Source of the DNA: Rikenella sp.
Lineage (GTDB): Bacteria; Bacteroidota; Bacteroidia; Bacteroidales; Rikenellaceae
Length of the DNA stretch: 6,329 nt
Direction of reading: 5' to 3'
Assembly (NCBI GenBank): GCA_029054535.1
Contig: JAIDFC010000185.1
Span: 1 to 6,329 of the forward strand
The notes beneath the pieces were generated by a model. That model had not been told where the DNA came from, did not search any database, and saw nothing but the letters and a program-made list of their open reading frames with translations. Made by a program: the position numbers and the translations under genes. Positions within the stretch are counted from its first letter, which is position 1, and each line of letters opens with the position of its first letter. This document shows, piece by piece, positions 1-5,355 of this stretch.

Positions 1-211
1 CTCCCCACCCCCGCACGCCGCTGAGGCCTTACAATTTCGGGTGCAAGGTATGGAAAAAATCGCATACAAAAAACTTTTTTTTCGAGCCTCCTACATTTTT
101 CGACAAAATCCTATCCGTTTTTCAAATTATTATCTATCGCGTTCGTTTCGATTGCATTTTTTCGTAACTTGCGCCGCATTTATACGGAAACCTAATTCAA
201 GAACCACTAAA
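1..211 (+). promoter_or_regulatory. AT-rich leader upstream of the ROK regulator gene
   Basis: The stretch from about 41 to 211 is strikingly AT-rich compared with the GC-rich genes around it, which fits a promoter region. I find no convincing Bacteroidota -33/-7 pair (TTTG and TAnnTTTG). The nearest -7-like strings are TACATTTT at 92 and TAACTTG at 165. An imperfect palindrome, ATTTT-n5-AAAAT at 95-109, could be an operator for the autoregulation common in ROK repressors, but AT-rich DNA gives such symmetry by chance. Positions 1-24 read LPTPARR-stop in frame 1 and might be the tail of an upstream gene; that is too short to call. Confidence 0.3.
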
Positions 212-1462
212 ATGACCACTAATCACACTTCTTCTGCGTCGATCCTGGGACCGGCTACGGACGAAAACCTGAGCGTCGTGGCCTATAAAGCGATCATGCT
301 GAAACGTCGCATCATCCTGACGCTCGCCACCGAGGGCGATTGCACGATCGCCGACCTGTCGCGCATCCTGAACGTCAGCAACCCGACGATCACCAAACTG
401 GTCGGCGAACTGATCCGCGAGGGCTACGTGCGCGACCTGGGAAAGATCGAAACCAGCGGCGGACGGCGCCCCTGCGCGTTCGGTCTGGTCTCCGAGTCGG
501 GCTACTTCCTGGGGGTGGCCATCCAGGACGACGCGCTGAGCTTCGGCGTGATCGACCTCAACAAAAACGTCGTTACCACCCAAAAAGAGGAGCCGCTCGC
601 GTATAACACCAACACGCAGTTCGTCGACAACCTCGCCGAACGGATCGGGCGATTCATCGACACGCTGGGCAACCCGATCAAAAATCGGATCTTCGGCATG
701 GGGATTACGGTCAAAGGACGTGTCGACGCGGCCTCGGGGGTGATCTACAACTCGATGAACGTCGACGGTTTTTCGCTGGCGCAGGTCATCGCCCAGAAGA
801 CCGGCATTGAAACGATCGTCGAAAACGACACCCGGGCCATGACCTATGCCGAGTACCTGAACGACGGGAACACGGACCGGGTCGAAAACGCCCTCTTCAT
901 CAACGCCGGGCGGGGGATCGGCGTCGGGATCGTCGTCCGCGGCAAACTCTACTACGGCAAGTCGGGCTTCTCGGGCGAGTTCGGCCACATCCCCTTCTTC
1001 GACAACGAAAAAATCTGCCAGTGCGGCAAGAAAGGGTGCCTCGAGACCGAAGCCTCGGGGATGGCCCTCGAAACGATCTTCGCCGAACGGATGCACGAAG
1101 GGGCCTCGTCGATCCTCTCCGAACGGTTTGAACAAGGGAAATCGATCTCGATGTACGACATCATCGGAGCCACCAAGAGCGACGACGTGCTCTCGATCGA
1201 CCTGATCACCGGCATCGGCGAAAAACTCGGACGGGGAATCAGCGTCCTGATCAACCTCTTCAATCCGGAACTGGTCGTGGTGGGCGGACCGCTCTCCGAA
1301 GTGGGCGACTACCTGATGCTCCCGATCCGGACGGCGTTGAACAAATACTCGCTGAGGCTGGTAACGCGCGACACGACGCTGCGGCTCTCGACGCTGGGCG
1401 ACACGGCGGGCGTGCTGGGGGCGGCACTCCTGACGCGCAACCGGATGCTGGGAATTCTGTAA
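212..1462 (+). CDS. ROK-family transcriptional regulator (NagC/XylR-like)
   Basis: 416 residues: an N-terminal winged helix-turn-helix (about residues 44-75, TIADLSRILNVS then TITKLVGELIREGYV) followed by a sugar-kinase-like ROK domain (about 95-410). The ROK zinc site is complete: H259 in EFGHI and C269, C271, C276 in CQCGKKGCLE. E256 and H259 sit where the family contacts sugar, and D206 in VENDTRA matches the catalytic Asp of ROK kinases. The first phosphate-binding motif (DxGxT in kinases) reads AIQDDA at 103-108, so ATP use is unlikely; I infer a sugar-responsive DNA-binding regulator. ATG 212 is chosen because the frame upstream (open back to GTG 41) is AT-rich and encodes basic, non-family sequence, whereas from 212 the length and composition suit the family. 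No Shine-Dalgarno is seen, only A-rich sequence. The regulon is unknown, and no sugar genes lie in the window. Confidence 0.9.
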   Translation: MTTNHTSSASILGPATDENLSVVAYKAIMLKRRIILTLATEGDCTIADLSRILNVSNPTITKLVGELIREGYVRDLGKIETSGGRRPCAFGLVSESGYFLGVAIQDDALSFGVIDLNKNVVTTQKEEPLAYNTNTQFVDNLAERIGRFIDTLGNPIKNRIFGMGITVKGRVDAASGVIYNSMNVDGFSLAQVIAQKTGIETIVENDTRAMTYAEYLNDGNTDRVENALFINAGRGIGVGIVVRGKLYYGKSGFSGEFGHIPFFDNEKICQCGKKGCLETEASGMALETIFAERMHEGASSILSERFEQGKSISMYDIIGATKSDDVLSIDLITGIGEKLGRGISVLINLFNPELVVVGGPLSEVGDYLMLPIRTALNKYSLRLVTRDTTLRLSTLGDTAGVLGAALLTRNRMLGIL

Positions 1463-1615
1463 TATATCGACCAGGGTCCACCCCCTGTTAGTACACCTAC
1501 TATCTATCAGGTCTCTCGAAAGAGTCCGCAGAAACAAGAGGATTATCGATCGGGGGAGCCTACGGCGAGACGGGAAAGGACCTAAAAACATCCACCCACA
1601 AGAGAGTGAACGGTT

Positions 1616-2473
1616 ATGAGCTTTAAAAAAAACTACTCGATCAATTTTCGATCCCTGTTGTCCCGTCTGGTGATCGGGATCGCCGCCTCGGTAGTCATCA
1701 CGGGGATTGCCACCGGGTTGCTCCACCTCGAATTCTGGAACTACTGGTGGACGCTCGGGGTCGGGGGTGCACTGGGTGCCGTACTGCTCTACAAGATCCT
1801 CCACCCGATCGATTGGAGGATCTTCCTAATCGGGACCGCCCTGGTCGCGCTTCCGGCAGCGGGGTTCCAGTATGCGCTCTTCTACACCCAAGACGAAGCC
1901 ACTGAGGTTGGATCGCTCGCCGACTACGACCCGACGACAAACCTAAGCCGATTTCTCGAAATCAACGACTGGTACTACAGCATGGGTAATCGGGGGATCG
2001 TAACGATCGCCACGGAATACAGACGCCGAGGGAGAATAACGCATAGCAAGAACCAGACTTATTTCGCTATTCCGATGTACACCTCCGAGGAGGACACGCT
2101 ACCGAAAGTCTGGATGGCGCTGGACATGGAAAGCCAAAAGGCCGACTACCTCCTTCGTTTGAAGGACGACGAGAAACTGATCCGATTCGACGAGATCTGC
2201 TGTTTCGAACGCCTCTCGCCGTCGTTGGTCGACGACTTCCGCAGCGCGATCGACCAATGCAGAGACACGGACCACAAGGCACTACGCGACGAAGCGATTT
2301 TCCTCGCACCGCTCTACGAACCGTTCATTCCGCGCAAACAATGGATCCGCTACAGTTTTTACGGTTTTCTGGGAGCGGCCGGAGGAATGGCCATTTTGGC
2401 ACTCGTCGTCCCGGCCCGAAAGGACGACGACGAGCAGGAAGAGGAGGAAGAAGAAGAGGACGACGACGAATAA
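1616..2473 (+). CDS. Hypothetical membrane protein with four predicted helices and an acidic C-terminal tail
   Basis: 285 residues, family not recognised. Three hydrophobic segments lie near the N terminus (about 15-37, 41-62 and 67-90), followed by a polar, charged domain of about 155 residues (91-244) and a fourth hydrophobic segment (about 246-266). The last 18 residues (268-285) are almost all Asp and Glu. The basic N terminus (MSFKKN) suggests it stays in the cytoplasm. With four helices, both the 91-244 domain and the acidic tail would then also be cytoplasmic; this topology is inferred, not shown. No catalytic motif is visible. ATG 1616 follows a weak purine stretch (AAGAGAG) about 8-14 nt upstream. 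The gene lies 153 bp after the ROK gene on the same strand with no strong terminator between, so partial co-transcription is possible. A strong terminator follows at 2514. Codon use and GC look like the neighbours. Confidence 0.75.
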   Translation: MSFKKNYSINFRSLLSRLVIGIAASVVITGIATGLLHLEFWNYWWTLGVGGALGAVLLYKILHPIDWRIFLIGTALVALPAAGFQYALFYTQDEATEVGSLADYDPTTNLSRFLEINDWYYSMGNRGIVTIATEYRRRGRITHSKNQTYFAIPMYTSEEDTLPKVWMALDMESQKADYLLRLKDDEKLIRFDEICCFERLSPSLVDDFRSAIDQCRDTDHKALRDEAIFLAPLYEPFIPRKQWIRYSFYGFLGAAGGMAILALVVPARKDDDEQEEEEEEEDDDE

Positions 2474-2513
2474 TTCCGCTACGAGACGGGACGAGCACTG
2501 AACAACATTCTTG

Positions 2514-2558
2514 AAAGGGCTAAGCGATTATAATTCGGTATCGCTCAGCCCTTTTGTC
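2514..2558 (+). terminator. Rho-independent terminator after the membrane protein gene
   Basis: The left arm GGGCTAAGCGAT (2517-2528) pairs with ATCGCTCAGCCC (2540-2551) over 12 positions with one mismatch (A opposite C), an 11-nt loop, and a downstream TTTTGT. AAA at 2514-2516 extends the stem with the first Ts. It lies 40 bp past the stop codon at 2473. A-run, GC stem and T-run make this a clear intrinsic terminator for + strand transcription. Confidence 0.88.
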
Positions 2559-2566
2559 TGTATCTT

Positions 2567-2770
2567 ATCGTTTTACCCGGCTCCGGTCCGCGTGCCCGCG
2601 GTGGGCAGTAGGCCGTGTCTGCTTCAAACAGCGACAACGACGGGTACGGCTGATCATCGACAATTCCTTTTGAGTAGTGGTAATAATACCTAATTACTTC
2701 GGCTGCGACATCTTCTTCGCCCGGCAGGCCCGGTTGGAGTGCCCAGCGGCACCGTTGCCTCCAGGAATAG
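2567..2770 (+). pseudogene. Degraded 3' fragment of a FISUMP-domain (C-type-lectin-like) gene
   Basis: Read in the frame that begins at 2573, the segment gives LPGSGPRARGGQ-stop, then NDGYG-stop-SSTIP, more stops, and finally RCLQE-stop at 2753-2770. This is colinear with the better-preserved fragment at 5141-5355 on the other strand (LTPAPGLRG, INGYSWSSTIP, LRCLQE-stop). The FISUMP consensus in this part is roughly LPAxGxR, GYYWSS and VRC. The hallmark Trp codon is now TGA at 2651-2653, with further in-frame stops at 2675, 2681 and 2684. DNA identity is highest around 2642-2668 and in the last 24 bp. The part before the C terminus (2728-2754) is instead a copy of a repeat also found at 5493 and 5618, so the remnant is itself mosaic. 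It begins just after the terminator and has no N-terminal domain or start. Not functional as protein. Confidence 0.72.
2728..2754 (-). repeat. Short hairpin repeat (GTGCC-GGCAC type), inverted copy
   Basis: The reverse complement matches 5618-5644 in 24 of 27 positions. It contains the small stem GTGCC/GGCAC around a 4-nt loop. It replaces FISUMP coding sequence just before the conserved end of the remnant, so a repeat has joined or been copied into the gene fragment here. Confidence 0.65.
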
Positions 2771-2777
2771 GGAGAAG
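2754..2777 (+). repeat. 24-bp exact repeat, copy 1 (inverted relative to copy at 5134-5157)
   Basis: Spans the last four codons (Cys-Leu-Gln-Glu), the TAG stop and seven bases beyond in the FISUMP remnant. All 24 bases match the reverse complement of 5134-5157, and the sequences diverge on either side. It is the best-conserved part shared by the two remnants. Confidence 0.85.
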
Positions 2778-2849
2778 GTAGAGCAAAGCACTCGAAAACC
2801 GGAGGTTGTTCGGATAGGCTCTACTGATTACGGCTCTGTACCATTCTCC
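2771..2849. repeat. Nested inverted repeat directly after the FISUMP remnant stop
   Basis: GGAGAA (2771-2776) pairs with TTCTCC (2844-2849), GTAGAGC (2778-2784) pairs with GCTCTAC (2818-2824), and AACC (2797-2800) pairs with GGTT (2804-2807). A 19-nt one-sided bulge lies on the right arm (2825-2843). The plan of stacked stems with a large bulge on one side resembles the other hairpins of this region. It starts at the first base after the TAG stop. Confidence 0.5.
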
Positions 2850-2856
2850 CAAAACA

Positions 2857-2876
2857 AACCGCGCTCTACGAGCGCG
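2857..2876. repeat. AAACCGCG small hairpin, diverged copy
   Basis: CGCGCTC (2860-2866), loop TAC, GAGCGCG (2870-2876): a 7-bp perfect stem preceded by AAAC. Compared with the copies at 3194 and 5575 (CGCGACC/GGTCGCG), three base pairs in a row differ, yet pairing is kept. It precedes a CCCC-bulge hairpin by 5 nt, as at 3188-3214. Confidence 0.6.
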
Positions 2877-2881
2877 CGGTC

Positions 2882-2944
2882 CGGAGCCACCCCAGGCGAC
2901 GGACGCAAAACTCGCTAGGCTCGATTGCGACCGCGCTGGCGCCG
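2882..2944. repeat. CCCC-bulge hairpin, copy A
   Basis: Outer stem CGGAGCCA (2882-2889) with TGGCGCCG (2937-2944), one mismatch. An unpaired CCCCAG lies on the left (2890-2895). The inner stem is built from GCG, CGG and CGCAA (2896-2908) with TTGCG, CCG and CGC (2925-2936), with one bulged A and one A/A mismatch. The loop at 2909-2924 carries ACTCGC and GCTCGA. Primary sequence is partly shared with copy C (3401-3470), especially the loop. Confidence 0.62.
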
Positions 2945-2991
2945 AACCGAGGCCGCTAAAAATCCGCCGCAACGGTTGCCCGCCATAACCC

Positions 2992-3032
2992 AGAGAAAGC
3001 CCAAAATAAAACGCCTGGTGGACGCGTCGCCC
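2992..3032. repeat. AGAGAAA-led repeat, copy 1
   Basis: AGAGAAAGCCC, AATAAAACG and then GACGCGTCGCCC align with 3331-3368 (AGAGAAACCC, AATAAAAGACGC, GTCCGTCGCCC). A shorter relative at 5755-5775 has AGAGAAACCGTATCGGACGC. The units follow one another in the same order relative to the hairpins, as expected of duplicated composite elements. Confidence 0.5.
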
Positions 3033-3187
3033 GCGATTTTTCGAGATCTCACCATGGCGGGCCGGAGCTTCGCCCCGCGAAGGGACGCGCTGCGTCTCTT
3101 ACTGGCAGCCTCTAACCTTATTCCCAACCTCCGGCCCTTTTAATTCCAAAACATTCTTTGCCCGCAAGATGGGCTTTTGACTCCGGA

Positions 3188-3238
3188 ATAAACCGCGACC
3201 TCTGGTCGCGCGCCCGACGCCGCCCCATGCGGAGGGCG
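3188..3238. repeat. 51-bp direct repeat, copy 1 (hairpin plus left arm of CCCC-bulge hairpin)
   Basis: Identical to 5569-5619 at 50 of 51 positions; the one difference (T versus C) falls in a hairpin loop. It contains CGCGACC/GGTCGCG (3194-3210, 3-nt loop) and the left half of the hairpin at 3214-3278. The copies are in direct orientation, 2381 bp apart, with cinA and the second FISUMP remnant between them. Confidence 0.88.
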
Positions 3239-3278
3239 CAATATTCACTTCGTTCATAAGCTCCTCCGCCGGCGTCGG
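3214..3278. repeat. CCCC-bulge hairpin, copy B
   Basis: Outer stem CCGACGCCG (3214-3222) with CGGCGTCGG (3270-3278), 9 perfect pairs. Unpaired CCCCAT on the left (3223-3228). Inner stem GCGGAGG (3229-3235) with CCTCCGC (3263-3269), 7 perfect pairs, enclosing an AT-richer 27-nt loop. Same plan as copies A and C with a different outer stem. The copy at 5569-5619 keeps only the left arm and then switches to another repeat. Confidence 0.7.
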
Positions 3279-3330
3279 ACTTTCCCCTAAAAAACTGTGT
3301 TTGACCGCGCGCTGGCGGAAATCTTCTCAA

Positions 3331-3384
3331 AGAGAAACCCAATAAAAGACGCAGTGCGTCCGTCGCCCACGGAAATCCTCCGTG
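3331..3384. repeat. AGAGAAA-led repeat, copy 2, with small hairpin
   Basis: 3331-3368 aligns with 2992-3032. It is followed by CACGGA-AATCC-TCCGTG (3368-3384), a 6-bp hairpin lying 17 nt before the CCCC-bulge hairpin C. The order of small hairpin then large bulged hairpin is the same as at 3188-3278. Confidence 0.5.
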
Positions 3385-3400
3385 ATCTCTCCCTTTGTCA

Positions 3401-3470
3401 GGCCGAAGCCACCCCGGGCGGAGGCCTGCAACACTCGCCATGCTCGATTGCGTCTCCGCTGGCTTCGGCC
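3401..3470. repeat. CCCC-bulge hairpin, copy C
   Basis: Outer stem GGCCGAAGCCA (3401-3411) with TGGCTTCGGCC (3460-3470), 11 perfect pairs. Unpaired CCCCGG (3412-3417). Inner stem GCGGAG (3418-3423) with CTCCGC (3454-3459), then GCAA (3428-3431) with TTGC (3448-3451). The loop (3432-3447) nearly matches that of copy A. Outer stem sequence differs from copies A and B while pairing is complete. Confidence 0.72.
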
Positions 3471-3498
3471 CGAAAACAACTTCGAAACATTCTTCGCA

Positions 3499-3575
3499 CG
3501 TCGCCCGCGGGAATTTCATAAAGATTTCGCCAAGTGCGAAACTTTTGAAATTCCTCCTTAGGCGGGCGGGCGACG
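3499..3575. repeat. Large bulged hairpin, copy D (pairs with 5667-5744)
   Basis: Outer stem CGTCGCCCGC (3499-3508) with GCGGGCGACG (3566-3575), 10 pairs. Middle stem GGAATTTCA (3510-3518) with TGAAATTCC (3546-3554), 9 pairs. Apical AAAG/CTTT and TTTCGC/GCGAAA (3520-3530, 3536-3545) around loop CAAGT. The right side carries an 11-nt bulge, TCCTTAGGCGG (3555-3565), against one base on the left. There is no T-run on either side, so it is not a simple terminator. Confidence 0.75.
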
Positions 3576-3630
3576 GAACCGTGTCCGACTGCCCTGCGCG
3601 GGCGGCGTCCGGGTGGCCCCGGCGGGACTG

Positions 3631-3647
3631 GCGATGCTACGCATCGC
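3631..3647. repeat. GCGATGC-TAC-GCATCGC hairpin, copy 1
   Basis: Perfect 7-bp stem with TAC loop, preceded by a G- and C-rich segment and followed by TATAACG, which also follows the copy at 5813. An identical 17-nt core occurs at 3699-3715. Confidence 0.75.
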
Positions 3648-3698
3648 TATAACGTTCTAAGAACAGTTTCTGACCGCGCGCGGGGCCGCGGAGGGCGG

Positions 3699-3715
3699 GC
3701 GATGCTACGCATCGC
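3699..3715. repeat. GCGATGC-TAC-GCATCGC hairpin, copy 2
   Basis: Identical to 3631-3647 over 17 nt. It is preceded by GCGGAGGGCGG and lies about 70 bp beyond the cinA stop. Because no T-run follows on the - strand, I do not call it the cinA terminator. Confidence 0.72.
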
Positions 3716-3787
3716 TGAGGCCAGCCGGCGGAGAAAATCATGCTCAAAAAGAAAAACACCCCAAAGCCCCGCGCCCCCCCAAAAGCC

Positions 3788-5101
3788 CTACAGCATTCCC
3801 GTCTGCTGGAAAGCCTCCGAAACACCCAACAGATGCAATCGCAACATATTGAGCGCGTGCGTTGCCGCCCGTTCGATATTCTGTTCGCGCAGCTCACCGA
3901 ACCGCATCAACCGCGCCAAGGTTTCGATCCGCCCCTGTTCGGTGCGCCACGCCAGCGCCATCCAAACCGTCCCAACCGGTTTTTCAGGCGTTCCGCCTCC
4001 CGGTCCGGCTACTCCCGTAGTCGCGATCGCATAGTCCGTCCCGAACCGTGTCAAGGCCCCCTCCGCCATCTGCCGCGCCACCGGTTCGCTCACCGCCCCG
4101 TGCCGTTCGATGTCCGCCGCAGAGACCCCCAGCAACCGCACCTTCGCCTCGTTGCTGTAGGACGTTACCCCTCCCATGTAGTACTCCGCGGCCCCCGCCG
4201 ACGCCGTGATCCGCGCCGAGATCGAACCGCCCGTACACGACTCCGCCACAGCCAACGTCTGCTGCTTCTGCCGAAGAATCGTCGCTACGGCCGACTCCAC
4301 GCTGGCCGGTTCGTAACCCAGCAGATAGGGTCCGACGTACTCGTTCAATTTCGCAAACTGCCGATCGATCTCCGCATTCGCCGCCGCAGGCTCCACGTCG
4401 TAAGCCGACAATCGCAACCGAATCCCCCGCGCATTGGGCAGATAAGCCAAATGCAACCACTCCGGCAATGCCTCCTCCCAGGGTGCGATCCGTTCGGCCA
4501 TCGCCGACTCGGCCAACCCGAAGGTCATCATCGTTCGGTGGACCACCGAACGTAACGCAAAACGGCTTCGGATCGCCGGAATGACCTGCTCCGCCAACAG
4601 TTCTTTCATCTCGAACGGCACGCCGGGTAACGAAAAGAGCAACTTCTCCCGCCCGTTCGTCGTCTCGTCGGAACGAACGAAGAGCATCCCCGGCGCCGTC
4701 CCCACCCGGTTCGGCAACACCGTACATCCATCCGGAACCAACGCCTGGGCCCGGTTCAACTCATTGAACACAATCCCCCGTTCGGCCGTGATCCGTCGTA
4801 CATGCTCGAAAACGGCTTCGTCGCGTCGCATCCGCCCGCCGGAAAACAGATCGGCCAACGTCGTTTTCGTGATGTCGTCTTGGGTCGGCCCCAGTCCGCC
4901 GGTCATCACCACCACATCGGCCCGACCGAGCGCAGTCCGAACCGCCTCTCGTATATCCTCGGCCGCGTCGTGAACCGACACGATCCGATCGACCTGCGCT
5001 CCGATACGCCCCAACTCTCGGCCGATCCAGGCCGAATTGGTGTCGACCACCTGCCCGATCAGCAGCTCGTCGCCGACGGTAATCAATTCGATACTTACCA
5101 T
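3788..5101 (-). CDS. cinA: CinA family protein (MoCF-like domain plus nicotinamide-nucleotide amidase PncC domain)
   Basis: 437 residues, the usual length for full-length CinA. The N-terminal MoCF/COG1058 domain (about 1-170) opens with VSIELITVGDELLIGQVVDTN and carries MTGGLGPTQDD at 66-76; in characterised homologues this part has ADP-ribose pyrophosphatase activity. The C-terminal PncC domain (about 265-425) carries AESCTGG with the expected nucleophile S288, and ATTGVAGPGGGTPEKPVG at 360-377. PncC converts nicotinamide mononucleotide to nicotinate mononucleotide plus ammonia, recycling the by-product of NAD-dependent DNA ligase. It acts in the cytosol. Both domains look intact. ATG 5101 starts exactly at the conserved N terminus; upstream on the - strand is an A-rich stretch without Shine-Dalgarno. 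The stop of a FISUMP remnant lies 40 bp upstream, so promoter space is short. The link to competence in the name comes from other bacteria and is not shown here. Confidence 0.96.
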   Translation of the reverse strand: MVSIELITVGDELLIGQVVDTNSAWIGRELGRIGAQVDRIVSVHDAAEDIREAVRTALGRADVVVMTGGLGPTQDDITKTTLADLFSGGRMRRDEAVFEHVRRITAERGIVFNELNRAQALVPDGCTVLPNRVGTAPGMLFVRSDETTNGREKLLFSLPGVPFEMKELLAEQVIPAIRSRFALRSVVHRTMMTFGLAESAMAERIAPWEEALPEWLHLAYLPNARGIRLRLSAYDVEPAAANAEIDRQFAKLNEYVGPYLLGYEPASVESAVATILRQKQQTLAVAESCTGGSISARITASAGAAEYYMGGVTSYSNEAKVRLLGVSAADIERHGAVSEPVARQMAEGALTRFGTDYAIATTGVAGPGGGTPEKPVGTVWMALAWRTEQGRIETLARLMRFGELREQNIERAATHALNMLRLHLLGVSEAFQQTGML

Positions 5102-5133
5102 ATTGATTGTGATTTTCTCTCGATTTATATTTT

Positions 5134-5157
5134 CTTCTCCCTATTCCTGGAGGCAAC
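5134..5157 (-). repeat. 24-bp exact repeat, copy 2 (inverted relative to 2754-2777)
   Basis: Covers the final Cys-Leu-Gln-Glu codons and TAG of the - strand FISUMP remnant plus seven bases. It is identical, as reverse complement, to 2754-2777. Beyond it the sequence becomes the AT-rich leader of cinA, whereas copy 1 runs into a nested hairpin. Confidence 0.85.
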
Positions 5158-5355
5158 GCAACTGAAGACCGTGCGCACGGTAATTGCTGCTATTTGGGTA
5201 GACACCGCCGTAAAGGAAAGTCAAGTTGTAGGCGCCGATACTACCCGATGGAATGGTCGACGACCAGCTGTACCCGTTGATGCCGACGCCCCACAATGTC
5301 CCGTTATTGTAGCCGCGGAGGCCCGGAGCCGGGGTCAAATAATTCATGCGGATCT
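5141..5355 (-). pseudogene. 3' fragment of a FISUMP-domain (Fibrobacter succinogenes major paralogous) gene
   Basis: The frame reads NYLTPAPGLRGYNNGT, then GVGINGYSWSSTIP, AYNLTFLYGGVYPNSSNYR and HGLQLRCLQE-stop. This is the characteristic end of FISUMP domains (PAxGxR, GYYWSS, AYxLxF, RxxGxxVRC), a C-type-lectin-like surface domain in secreted or lipid-anchored Bacteroidota proteins. No stop interrupts about 70 codons, but there is no N-terminal domain, signal peptide or plausible start; upstream of about 5355 the sequence is the AAACCGCG repeat (5361-5376). The frame stays open to an ATG at 5431, but its first ~25 residues come from the repeat. I call it a gene fragment. An alternative is a silent cassette kept to donate sequence to an intact paralogue elsewhere; its preserved frame, unlike the stop-ridden copy at 2567, would suit that. 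Confidence 0.78.

Larger units (their letters stand above)
2778..3787. other. Gene-free mosaic of structured repeats between the FISUMP remnant and cinA
   Basis: About 1 kb with no coding sequence I can support. Open frames exist on both strands but carry no recognisable domain, overlap one another, and follow the hairpins. Diverged repeat units recur: AAACCGCG hairpins (2857, 3191), CCCC-bulge hairpins (2882, 3214, 3401), AGAGAAA-led segments (2992, 3331), AAACATTCTT segments (about 3149, 3485), a large bulged hairpin (3499-3575) and GCGATGC-TAC-GCATCGC hairpins (3631, 3699). From about 3716 to 3787 I see only A- and C-rich sequence past the cinA stop. No clear terminator for cinA is seen; its 3' flank has a T-rich tract (in the - strand sense) without an obvious stem. 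Confidence 0.7.

Noticed and set aside
41..211. N-terminal extension of the ROK protein starting at GTG 41
   Set aside because: The extension is AT-rich, strongly basic and unlike ROK N termini; composition changes sharply at ATG 212.
197..1804. Very long open frame on the - strand opposite the ROK gene
   Set aside because: Its translation is rich in Arg, Asp and Pro with no domain. It is antisense to a clear ROK gene and runs into the next gene. GC-rich codon bias on the + strand explains the lack of stops.
2511..2693. 60-codon + strand open frame beginning inside the terminator
   Set aside because: Overlaps the terminator hairpin and is out of frame with the FISUMP remnant, which explains the sequence better.
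2771..2849. Possible tRNA (GGAGAA/TTCTCC ends, 79 nt)
   Set aside because: No T-arm at the proper distance from the 3' end, no anticodon arm of the right form, and the second stem pairs across the whole element.
3118..3519. 133-codon open frame on the - strand in the repeat region
   Set aside because: No recognisable domain. It runs across hairpins B and C and the AGAGAAA repeat, and sequence similarity to 2694-2972 on the same strand follows the stems and loops rather than codons. I treat it as chance, though a small conserved protein is not strictly excluded.
3499..3575. Integron attC site
   Set aside because: Bulged hairpin, but no GTTRRRY core site, no single extrahelical bases and no integrase; the 11-nt one-sided bulge is unlike attC.
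2857..3715. CRISPR array
   Set aside because: Repeats are unequal, irregularly spaced, and conserved in structure rather than sequence; no cas genes.
3740..4555. Long + strand open frame opposite cinA
   Set aside because: Antisense to intact cinA, low-complexity Arg/Pro/His translation, no domain.
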